Below are positions 16,291 through 22,200 of a stretch of DNA of 39,591 bases, one piece after another; the stretch's first letter is position 1, and every line of letters begins with the position of its first letter. Source of the stretch: Acidimicrobiia bacterium (lineage in GTDB: Bacteria; Actinomycetota; Acidimicrobiia; Spongiisociales; JAENVV01); contig JAENVV010000063.1 in NCBI GenBank assembly GCA_016650365.1, positions 1-39,591 of the forward strand, given 5' to 3'. The notes under the pieces were generated by a model that had not been told where the DNA came from, ran no database searches, and saw only the letters and a program-made list of their open reading frames with translations. The translations under genes were made by a program, and so were the position numbers.

Positions 16291-16311
16291 GGGCGCGTCA
16301 GCGCCTCTTTT
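16291..16311 (+). terminator. Short terminator-like hairpin between trmD and rplS
   Basis: GGCGC and GCGCC (16292-16296 and 16301-16305) pair around a GTCA loop and are followed by TCTTTT. The stem is only 5-6 bp, so it would be a weak terminator or a leader structure reducing read-through from trmD. Confidence 0.35.
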
Positions 16312-16344
16312 CCCGCCGCGGTGCCTTCCAAGGAGCCTCCAGTC

Positions 16345-16689
16345 ATGAATGAAATCGACCACATCGAAAGCGCTCAGCTGCGCACGGACCTTCCGAAGTT
16401 CGGACCGGGCGACGTCGTCAAAGTACACGTCCGGGTCGTCGAAGGCGGCCGGGAGCGGACCCAGGTCTTCGAAGGCGTCGTAATCGCCAAAAACGGTGGC
16501 GGGATTCGCGAATCTTTCACCGTCCGCAAAGTCAGTTTCGGTGTTGGCGTTGAGCGGGTATTTCCGCTGCATGCCCCGATCATTCAGCAGATCGAGGTCT
16601 CCAGACGGGGCGACGTACGACGCGCCAAGCTCTACTATCTTCGGGATCGGGTCGGAAAAGCCGCCCGCATCAAGGAGAAGCGGGACTGA
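16345..16689 (+). CDS. rplS: 50S ribosomal protein bL19
   Basis: A large-subunit protein at the inter-subunit bridge. ATG 16345 is chosen over an upstream in-frame GTG at 16321 because AAGGAG lies about 9 nt before it and the protein then begins [20 protein letters not shown], as bL19 does. It has 114 residues and contains [53 protein letters not shown] and a basic tail. The stop TGA abuts the presumed lepB start. Confidence 0.97.
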   Translation: MNEIDHIESAQLRTDLPKFGPGDVVKVHVRVVEGGRERTQVFEGVVIAKNGGGIRESFTVRKVSFGVGVERVFPLHAPIIQQIEVSRRGDVRRAKLYYLRDRVGKAARIKEKRD

Positions 16690-17363
16690 TTCCTCCATCA
16701 GAGCCAGCCTATCGGGATCCCTTCGCTGACTCGGCGGCCTACGAACCGCCGCCATCGATAACCGAGACAAAACCGAAGCGTAAATCGTTCCTCGCTGAGC
16801 TACCGATCCTCATCATTATTGCGCTCGCTATCGCAATCGTCCTCAAAGCGCTTCTGGTCCAGGCCTTTTGGATTCCTTCCCAGTCGATGGTGCCAACGCT
16901 TCTTGTCGATGACCGGGTTTTCGTCAACAAGCTGATGGCGTTCACTGATCTCGAACGAGGTGACGTGGTGGTTTTCATCTCACCGTTCATCGAAGCGGAC
17001 ACTCCGGCGGAACCGATCGGAACCCGGATCCTCGAGACCATCAAACAGACGTTTGGGATCACGAGTACGGCGGTTCCCGACGACCTGATCAAACGGGTCA
17101 TCGGGTTACCAGGCGAAACAATCGAGATCCGGGACAATCATGTGCTGGTAGATGGGACTTCTATCGACGAGCCGTATCTCGCCGAGAATGTCCAGATGGC
17201 CGATATGCCACCCCGAACGTTGCGCGACGACGAGTTGTGGGTCATGGGTGATAATCGAGACTTTTCTTCAGATAGTCGTCGGTTCGGGCCGATAAAGGTG
17301 AATAATGTCGTCGGGCGTGCTTTCGTAAGATTCTGGCCGACGGACCGTTGGGGCAGCATCTGA
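16686..17363 (+). CDS. lepB: Signal peptidase I; start codon not ATG, GTG or TTG
   Basis: It cleaves signal peptides of exported proteins on the outer face of the membrane. A proline-rich basic cytoplasmic tail (about 45 residues) precedes one transmembrane helix ([20 protein letters not shown]). Then come box [10 protein letters not shown] with nucleophile Ser67, general base Lys136 in [15 protein letters not shown], and box [16 protein letters not shown]. The first in-frame ATG is inside box B, just after the catalytic Ser, so the true start is upstream. No ATG, GTG or TTG exists in that stretch. CTG 16686 has AAGGAG 8 nt before it and overlaps the rplS stop (CTGA); ATT 16689 is the alternative. 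The gene is certain; the start is inferred. Confidence 0.88.
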   Translation: MIPPSEPAYRDPFADSAAYEPPPSITETKPKRKSFLAELPILIIIALAIAIVLKALLVQAFWIPSQSMVPTLLVDDRVFVNKLMAFTDLERGDVVVFISPFIEADTPAEPIGTRILETIKQTFGITSTAVPDDLIKRVIGLPGETIEIRDNHVLVDGTSIDEPYLAENVQMADMPPRTLRDDELWVMGDNRDFSSDSRRFGPIKVNNVVGRAFVRFWPTDRWGSI

Positions 17364-17412
17364 ATTCGGCGGCCGTTGGGTACCGGGTAGATCTCGTTGA
17401 TAAGGACATGGT

Positions 17413-17709
17413 GTGAACGAAGAAGATCTTGAGCGATACGAGTCGGCTGTGGAACTCCAGTTGTACAAGGAGTATCGCGACGTTCTGCCCATGTTCAAGT
17501 TCGTCGTCGAGACCGAACGGCGGTTTTACCTGGCCAATAGTGTCGAAGTCAACGAGCGAGCTGCGAACGGGACGGTTTACTTCGAGGTCCTCCTGGAGGA
17601 TGCTTGGGTATGGGATATGTACCGTCCGGCAAGGTTCCTTCAACGAGTCAGGGTCATGAGCTTCCGAGATCTCAACATCGAGGAACTCGAGCCGGGCGTC
17701 CAGATCTAA
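17413..17709 (+). CDS. DUF2469 family protein, conserved in Actinomycetota
   Basis: A 98-residue acidic cytosolic protein of unknown function that is nearly confined to Actinomycetota and typically sits between the signal peptidase genes and yraN, as here. The characteristic block is LERYESAVELQLYKEYRDVL, then VVETERRFYLANSVEVN and a C-terminal VLLEDAWVWDMYRPARF. GTG 17413 has AAGGA about 6 nt upstream. It supports the taxonomic placement of the window. Confidence 0.93.
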   Translation: MNEEDLERYESAVELQLYKEYRDVLPMFKFVVETERRFYLANSVEVNERAANGTVYFEVLLEDAWVWDMYRPARFLQRVRVMSFRDLNIEELEPGVQI

Positions 17710-17711
17710 CC

Positions 17712-18041
17712 ATTCCAGGTCTCGACAAGCGTCAGGTCGGCCGGCTGGGGGAAGATCTCGCCTGCGGGTTCCTGGTTCGTCAGGGCCTGCGGATCATCGA
17801 ACGGAACGTTCGGGTTGGCCGCGGCGAACTCGATGTCATTGCCGGCCATGGTGACCTTCGAATCGCAGTCGAGATCAAAACGCTTTCGGATCCCGGCGAT
17901 GAGCCATTCCGCACCTTCACCCCGGCCAAACGACGTCAGGTAATCGCCCTGGCTTCCGGGTATCGCTGTGACCGATCCGATCTCGTTGTGGTCGAATTCG
18001 GCGGCAACGGTGTTCTGTTCCGCTGGCTGCCGGCTCAATGA
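17712..18041 (+). CDS. YraN/UPF0102 nuclease-fold protein; start uncertain
   Basis: A PD-(D/E)xK-fold protein of about 109 residues. The core is RLGEDLACGFLVRQGLRIIE, then GRGELDVIAGHGDLRIAVEIKT, carrying the E...D...ExK residues, then FTPAKRRQVIALASGY. UPF0102 proteins are predicted nucleases of unsettled role, and this gene neighbours comM and dprA in many bacteria. No ATG, GTG or TTG lies near the domain start. ATT 17712, three nt after the DUF2469 stop, is one possibility. The nearest canonical starts (TTG 17604, ATG 17610) would overlap DUF2469 by about 100 nt. It overlaps the zinc-ribbon gene tail-to-tail by 7 nt. Confidence 0.8.
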   Translation: MPGLDKRQVGRLGEDLACGFLVRQGLRIIERNVRVGRGELDVIAGHGDLRIAVEIKTLSDPGDEPFRTFTPAKRRQVIALASGYRCDRSDLVVVEFGGNGVLFRWLPAQ

Positions 18042-18229
18042 GCGTACGGGGTGGCCCGTCCCGATCGACGCGATCGATGCCAGCACCCATGATGCCAATG
18101 ACGTCGAAGGTCGGGAGTTTCTTCCGGGACCACGACGAGGTGGCCAACGCCAATCTCAATAACCGAATCGCAACCAGGACACTGGTAGGTCTTGCGTGCG
18201 GCGTACGGTTGAATTGCACTGATCGACAT
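18035..18229 (-). CDS. Small zinc-ribbon protein typical of Actinomycetota
   Basis: A 64-residue protein with YQCPGCDSVIEIGVGHLVVV followed by DLRRHWHHGCWHR: a CxxC pair and an HWHxxC group that look like one zinc site. Similar small proteins are common in Actinomycetota and are sometimes mislabelled ATP/GTP-binding proteins; no function is established. ATG 18229 is preferred over TTG 18238, because the latter overlaps the stop of the upstream 38-codon gene. It is probably the last gene of a three-gene minus-strand run. Confidence 0.8.
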   Translation of the reverse strand: MSISAIQPYAARKTYQCPGCDSVIEIGVGHLVVVPEETPDLRRHWHHGCWHRSRRSGRATPYAH

Positions 18230-18234
18230 GGTGC

Positions 18235-18351
18235 TCAACCGAAGAATCCCCAGATGATCGCTGCGGTCGCGGCGAGAATTGCTCCAGCGACCATGGCATA
18301 GTCGGCCATGCCGGGCGGCTCCCCTCCACCTCGAAACGGGTTCAGACCCAT
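18235..18351 (-). CDS. 38-residue single-helix membrane peptide
   Basis: ATG 18351 gives a 38-residue product beginning MGLNPFRGGGEPP, then MADYAMVAGAILAATAAIIW, one clear transmembrane segment, and a short FFG end. AAAGG lies about 9 nt upstream of the ATG. Similar tiny proteins with an N-terminal NPFR motif occur near this locus in Actinomycetota (recollection, not checked). It sits 22 nt after the enoyl-CoA hydratase gene and 5 nt before the zinc-ribbon gene, so the three are likely co-transcribed. Confidence 0.6.
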   Translation of the reverse strand: MGLNPFRGGGEPPGMADYAMVAGAILAATAAIIWGFFG

Positions 18352-18373
18352 GACGTACAAACCTTTCGCCCGT

Positions 18374-19141
18374 TCATCGTCCCTTCCAATGCGGCGAGCG
18401 CTTTTCGATGAACGCCCTGACACCTTCGCCGGCGTCTTCGGAGCCAAGGCAGATCGCCTGGGAGCGGGCCTCGTTGCTGAGAGCTTCCTCAAGCGAGAGT
18501 TCGAACGATCGATTGAGGGCTTGTTTGGTGAGGAGCTGAGCGACGGGAGCCCCTCCGAGGAAACTGATTGCCAGTTCCCTGGCTCGGGCAAGGAGCTGAT
18601 CCTGGTCGACGAGATCGATGCATAACCCGATTTGTCTGGCTTCGGTAGCGGATACGATCCGGCCGCTCAGCGAGATTTCCTTCGCTCGTTGCAAGCCGAC
18701 GATGCGCGGCAGGAGCCACGAACCGCCAAAATCGAGTGTCAGGCCACGCTTTGCGAAGATTTCCGAGAACCGGGCTTCGGGAGTGGCGATGACGACATCG
18801 CACGCCAGCGCCAGGTTCATTCCGGCTCCCACCGCCACGCCGTCGACGGCCGCGATGGTGGGTTTGGTGGTGCGTATCAGGGCGTTGGCGGCTGCCCCGA
18901 TCGCTTGCATATGGTTGTGGCGGGCCGCCACCCCATGTTGAGAAGAGTCAGCTGACAGGTTCGCCCCGGCACAGAAGTTACCGCCGGCCCCCGTGATGAT
19001 GAGGATCCGTTGCGCCGACAGTTCGAATTCCGTGACGTGATGATGAAGTGTTTCCCATCCGTCGGGGGGGATCGCGTTCATCCGGTCCGGCCAGTCGATG
19101 GTCAGGGTGCGGATTTGATCGTCGTCATCGATGCGAATCAT
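18374..19141 (-). CDS. Enoyl-CoA hydratase/isomerase (crotonase family)
   Basis: A 255-residue crotonase-fold protein. Oxyanion-hole segments are visible: NFCAGANLS near residue 55-63 and AAVDGVAVGAGMNLALACD near 100. In the active-site loop the sequence is RGLTLDFGGSWLLPRIVG. The Asp at this position is as in PaaG-type ring 1,2-epoxyphenylacetyl-CoA or double-bond isomerases rather than the Glu of classical hydratases, so an isomerase role is possible. The substrate cannot be deduced. ATG 19141 is preceded by TAACTT with 6 nt spacing, suggesting a leaderless mRNA. Confidence 0.88.
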   Translation of the reverse strand: MIRIDDDDQIRTLTIDWPDRMNAIPPDGWETLHHHVTEFELSAQRILIITGAGGNFCAGANLSADSSQHGVAARHNHMQAIGAAANALIRTTKPTIAAVDGVAVGAGMNLALACDVVIATPEARFSEIFAKRGLTLDFGGSWLLPRIVGLQRAKEISLSGRIVSATEARQIGLCIDLVDQDQLLARARELAISFLGGAPVAQLLTKQALNRSFELSLEEALSNEARSQAICLGSEDAGEGVRAFIEKRSPHWKGR

Positions 19142-19147
19142 GTCTCC

Positions 19148-19153
19148 AAGTTA
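19148..19153 (-). promoter_or_regulatory. Candidate -10 box for the enoyl-CoA hydratase operon
   Basis: TAACTT on the minus strand ends 6 nt before ATG 19141. The 6 nt between them (GGAGAC) are too close to the ATG to serve as an SD site. Confidence 0.4.
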
Positions 19154-19193
19154 CCCCGAGACGGTGAATGGGTTCGGCTTCTGGCCGCGGCGG

Positions 19194-19207
19194 AACCTGA
19201 ACAGGTT
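19194..19207. promoter_or_regulatory. 14-bp inverted repeat, possible operator
   Basis: AACCTG and CAGGTT are perfect arms around AA. It lies 53 bp upstream of the enoyl-CoA hydratase start, a position and size suitable for a dimeric helix-turn-helix regulator such as TetR. No regulator gene is adjacent. Confidence 0.35.
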
Positions 19208-19389
19208 GGGCATACTCAAGCTTTTTGGTCCTTTTTGCCGATAGTTGAGATACCACGTTGTCTCGGCGAAGAGCGATGTGGAGTGCTGGCACAAGACGCG
19301 TTGGAGGGTGATCGCCGATCTCCTGCTCTAGAGCAATCTAGATTTCGGTGGACCTCTTCATTCGTCTCGTGATGTGCAGGGCAGACCCT

Positions 19390-19426
19390 GTCCCGGGGCG
19401 CGAGCGCGCTGTGAACGCCCCGGGAC
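19390..19426. other. Perfect 11-bp GC-rich inverted repeat upstream of comM
   Basis: GTCCCGGGGCG (19390-19400) and CGCCCCGGGAC (19416-19426) are exact reverse complements around a 15-nt loop. No T run follows on either strand, so it is not a normal intrinsic terminator. It ends 54 bp upstream of the comM start. Confidence 0.6.
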
Positions 19427-19468
19427 GGAATGCCCACAGGACGCACCAATTCTGTCACAGGTCGGCGT

Positions 19469-19474
19469 TACGTT
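19469..19474 (+). promoter_or_regulatory. Candidate -10 box for comM
   Basis: TACGTT ends exactly 6 nt before ATG 19481, where ComM homology begins. There is no SD site, so a leaderless comM-dprA transcript is likely. Confidence 0.4.
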
Positions 19475-19480
19475 TCCGTG

Positions 19481-20953
19481 ATGTACGCATCAGTTTCATC
19501 AGTCGCTCTCAAAGGTGTTGAACCACAACCGGTAAGCGTCGAGGTCTTCATTGGCCGGCCCGCCTCGACCCCTATGACGATCGTAGGTTTGCCAGACACC
19601 GCGGTACGCGAAGCTCGCGAGCGGGTGAAAGCCGCCATTCTGGAGTCAGGTTTCCGATTCCCACATGGACGGGTGATCGTCAATCTTGCCCCGGCCGACC
19701 TTCCGAAGGTCGGCTCCGCCTACGACCTACCAATTGCCATTGGTGTGTTGGTGGCGGCCGGGCTGGTCCCGCCCCAAGCGGCCGGCGTCGTCGCGCTGGG
19801 GGAGTTGGCTCTTGATGGAACGGTTCGGCCGGCTCGGGGTGGGCTAGGGGCGGGTCTCGTGGCGAAGGGGAAGGGTATTCCGGCCGTCTTGGCTCCCGAT
19901 AGCGCTGCCGAAGCCGTCAGGGTGGATGGCGCCGATGTCCGGGCGGTTGGGTCTCTGGCGGAAGCTCTCGGGGTAGTACTCAGGGGCGAGCCCGGGCAAC
20001 CGATTCCGGTCGGGGCCTTGAAAAGCCAGCCGACGAGTGAGTTGGCCGAGGTTCGGGGCCAGGCGCTGGCGAGGCGCGCCCTTGAGATTGCCGCCGCCGG
20101 TGGACATCATTTGCTCATGTGGGGACCTCCCGGGTCAGGCAAGACGATGTTGTCTCGTTCGCTTCCGAGCGTGCTGCCCCCACTCACGGCCAATGAGTCA
20201 CTTGAGGTTGCTCAGATTTGGGCGGCCGGCGGCCGGGGCACTCCTAGCCGGGACCGGCGCCCCTTCCGATCGCCCCATCATTCAGCCACGCCCGCCGCTT
20301 TGATCGGAGGAGGTAGCGGGATTCCGGTTCCTGGAGAAGTCTCCTATGCCCATCATGGTGTCCTTTTCTTGGACGAGGTCGGCGAGTTTTCGGCCCAGCT
20401 TCTCAACCACCTCCGGCAACCTCTCGAGGACGGAACGGTGACGATTGCTCGTAAGGGCATTTCGGTACGGTTTCCTTCGAGGTTCCAGTTGGTCGGTGCC
20501 ACCAATCCGTGCCCGTGCGGCTATTTCGGGGATCCGCTGGTAGCGTGCGAGTGTCCACCGCCGGCGGTAGCGAAGTATCGAAGGCGATTGTCAGGTCCGC
20601 TCATCGACCGGTTTGACGTCCGGGTCTCAGTACCTCGGCCAGAACGAAACGAACTTCTTGGGGCGCCAGGGGAATCGTCAGAGGTGGTAGCCGCCAGGGT
20701 GTTGACAGCCAGGAAACGCCAGGTCGACCGGGGCTGCATCAATCGGCTGTTGAGCCGACGGCGGCTTGACGAAATGGACTGGCATCGGGACGCCAGGTCG
20801 CTCGTCGATCGGGCGTTTGACCAACTGGCGTTGACGGCACGCGGGTATGACCGGGTCCGGCGTGTGGCTCGAACGGTGGCGGATCTCGACGAGTCTGACT
20901 CCGTTGGCCCCCGCCATGTAGCGGAAGCACTCGGGTTTCGAGGGACCTGGTGA
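19481..20953 (+). CDS. comM: Mg-chelatase-like AAA+ ATPase ComM (YifB family)
   Basis: A hexameric AAA+ helicase that promotes branch migration of incoming DNA during natural transformation. It has 490 residues. The N-terminal Lon-like/ChlI domain starts YASVSSVALKGVEPQPVSVE, matching family N-termini, which fixes ATG 19481 against an in-frame upstream extension. Walker A GPPGSGKT is near residue 215 and Walker B VLFLDEVGEF near 293. NPCPCGYFGDP and CECPP (about 342-358) make a probable zinc site. The C-terminal helical domain follows. It overlaps dprA by GTGA. Confidence 0.95.
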   Translation: MYASVSSVALKGVEPQPVSVEVFIGRPASTPMTIVGLPDTAVREARERVKAAILESGFRFPHGRVIVNLAPADLPKVGSAYDLPIAIGVLVAAGLVPPQAAGVVALGELALDGTVRPARGGLGAGLVAKGKGIPAVLAPDSAAEAVRVDGADVRAVGSLAEALGVVLRGEPGQPIPVGALKSQPTSELAEVRGQALARRALEIAAAGGHHLLMWGPPGSGKTMLSRSLPSVLPPLTANESLEVAQIWAAGGRGTPSRDRRPFRSPHHSATPAALIGGGSGIPVPGEVSYAHHGVLFLDEVGEFSAQLLNHLRQPLEDGTVTIARKGISVRFPSRFQLVGATNPCPCGYFGDPLVACECPPPAVAKYRRRLSGPLIDRFDVRVSVPRPERNELLGAPGESSEVVAARVLTARKRQVDRGCINRLLSRRRLDEMDWHRDARSLVDRAFDQLALTARGYDRVRRVARTVADLDESDSVGPRHVAEALGFRGTW

Positions 20954-22011
20954 ACCGGAGAGATGCTGCCCTGCAGTTGGCGTACGCCCCGATGCATCCA
21001 GATCGCCGTCGGCAACTTTGTGTCGACCTGGGGGGCCCGGAGGGTGCCCTCCGCTCGATCTGGTCGGGAAAGGTGACGCTGCCCGAAGATGCGGTGGCTG
21101 CGACTCGGATACCCGCCGATGACCGTCGGGAGGCTCTGGCCGTCCTTGGAATCGGGCTGCGGTTTATGGGAGACCCCGACTATCCGGCAGGTCTGGCCGA
21201 TCTGGCCAATCCACCATCCGTGTTGTTCACGCGCGGTTCTGTTCCGCCGGTGCCCGGTATTGCGATCGTGGGGACCCGGAGAGCCACCGGCTATGGGTTG
21301 CGATTGGCCGAGAGTTTCGGGCGGGCCATGGCTGGTGATGGTCGAACCGTGGTCAGTGGGCTGGCGAAAGGGATCGACGGAGCGGCCCATCGGGGCATGG
21401 TGGGGGCGGGCGGTCGGGGTATAGCGGTCCTCGGGAGCGGGGTTGACCGGTGGTACCCGGCCGCGAATCGATCGCTTGGCGAGCAAATCCTGAAGAACGG
21501 ATCTGTGATCTCAGAGTACCCGCCCGGTACCCGACCCTCGCCGTGGCGCTTTCCGCCCCGTAACCGGATCATTGTTGGTCTGTCGGCGGTCGTGCTCGTT
21601 GTGGAAGCCGGGATGCCGGGAGGGGCAATGATCACCGGCCGAATGGCCACGGACGAGCATCGGGAGCTATTCGCGGTTCCGGGTGACATCGGTCGCCCCG
21701 CCTCGGTCGGATGCAATTTGCTGATTCGCGATGGGGGCTGGCCGGTACTCGGTATCGATGATCTGCGCGAAGCCGTCAACCGGATTCTCGGGCCGCCCGT
21801 TACGAACACCCAAGCCGCCGAAAAGCCCCGATCGGGGCTCGGCGTCCCTCCGGTGTCACCGTTGGTTGCCGCTTGCGACCCGGCCGGAACCCCCATAGAT
21901 GAGTTGGCCAAGCGATGTCATCAGTCGGTCACCGACGTTCTCGTGGCCATTACGGAATTGGAGCTTGCCGGGGTTGTGCGGGTTGAGGCGGGACGAGTGG
22001 TTCCGCAATGA
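20950..22011 (+). CDS. dprA: DNA-processing protein DprA
   Basis: It binds incoming single-stranded DNA and loads RecA. It has 353 residues. An N-terminal SAM-like helical region (1-80) precedes the Rossmann-fold DprA domain, with IAIVGTRRATGYG, TVVSGLAKGIDGAAHRG, AVLGSGVDRWYPAANRSL, SEYPPGTRPSPWRFPPRNRI and PGGAMITGRMATDEHRELFAVPGDI. A C-terminal winged-helix follows (ELAKRCHQSVTDVLVAITEL). GTG 20950 overlaps the comM stop. With comM it suggests at least potential for DNA uptake, but uptake-pilus genes are not in the window. Confidence 0.95.
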   Translation: MNRRDAALQLAYAPMHPDRRRQLCVDLGGPEGALRSIWSGKVTLPEDAVAATRIPADDRREALAVLGIGLRFMGDPDYPAGLADLANPPSVLFTRGSVPPVPGIAIVGTRRATGYGLRLAESFGRAMAGDGRTVVSGLAKGIDGAAHRGMVGAGGRGIAVLGSGVDRWYPAANRSLGEQILKNGSVISEYPPGTRPSPWRFPPRNRIIVGLSAVVLVVEAGMPGGAMITGRMATDEHRELFAVPGDIGRPASVGCNLLIRDGGWPVLGIDDLREAVNRILGPPVTNTQAAEKPRSGLGVPPVSPLVAACDPAGTPIDELAKRCHQSVTDVLVAITELELAGVVRVEAGRVVPQ

Positions 22012-22014
22012 GGC

Positions 22015-22043
22015 TTGACATTCAGCCAGTTCCTGGCCACTAT
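22015..22043 (+). promoter_or_regulatory. Candidate promoter of the aroG attenuator
   Basis: A perfect TTGACA (22015-22020) lies 3 bp after the dprA stop. CACTAT (22038-22043) follows at 17 bp, matching the -10 consensus weakly. The start would be near 22050, just before the leader-peptide ATG at 22052, so the peptide may be translated from a leaderless mRNA. Confidence 0.5.
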
Positions 22044-22051
22044 GCCATGCG

Positions 22052-22108
22052 ATGACTGTTGCTTGGTTTAGCCAGGACTATTTTTTTGGCCCCTCGGGGT
22101 CGAAGTAG
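22052..22108 (+). CDS. Aromatic-rich leader peptide of the aroG attenuator
   Basis: An 18-codon ORF, MTVAWFSQDYFFGPSGSK, ends in TAG. It has one Trp (codon 5), three Phe (6, 11, 12) and one Tyr (10), the end products of the pathway that DAHP synthase opens. It lies directly upstream of the DAHP synthase gene and its last codons form one strand of the antiterminator. Ribosome stalling at the aromatic codons would free that strand. This is the classical logic of amino-acid attenuation, inferred from sequence alone. Confidence 0.75.
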   Translation: MTVAWFSQDYFFGPSGSK

Positions 22109-22145
22109 TCGCGTTTAGCCATCGCACGAGAACTTCGACCCCGAG
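22093..22145 (+). promoter_or_regulatory. Antiterminator pairing of the aroG attenuator
   Basis: 22093-22106 (CTCGGGGTCGAAGT) is exactly complementary to 22132-22145 (ACTTCGACCCCGAG), a 14-bp perfect stem. Its 3' strand includes 22140-22145, the first six bases of the terminator stem, so the two structures exclude one another. Its 5' strand ends on the first base of the leader-peptide stop codon, where a terminating ribosome would cover it. Confidence 0.7.
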
Positions 22146-22166
22146 CCGCTGGCTCGGGTTTTTTTT
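22140..22166 (+). terminator. Intrinsic terminator of the aroG attenuator
   Basis: CCCGAGCC (22140-22147) pairs perfectly with GGCTCGGG (22151-22158) around a GCT loop and is followed by eight T (22159-22166). It lies 34 bp before the aroG start and after the leader peptide. Confidence 0.9.
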
Positions 22167-22200
22167 GCGCCGAGCGGCTCACACTGGAAGGCAGCTCTAG

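Larger units (their letters stand above)
19142..19480. other. 339-bp divergent intergenic region with inverted repeats
   Basis: I find no convincing gene here. It separates the divergent enoyl-CoA hydratase and comM genes. It holds a TAnnnT box at each end, a 14-bp inverted repeat (19194-19207), a 12-bp palindrome (19324-19335) and an 11-bp-armed GC-rich hairpin (19390-19426). No tRNA or recognisable riboswitch was seen. Confidence 0.6.

Noticed and set aside
19216-19458. 80-codon minus-strand frame in the enoyl-CoA hydratase to comM gap
   Set aside because: It has no recognisable family and no SD site, its composition is unlike its neighbours, and it spans the perfect hairpin.
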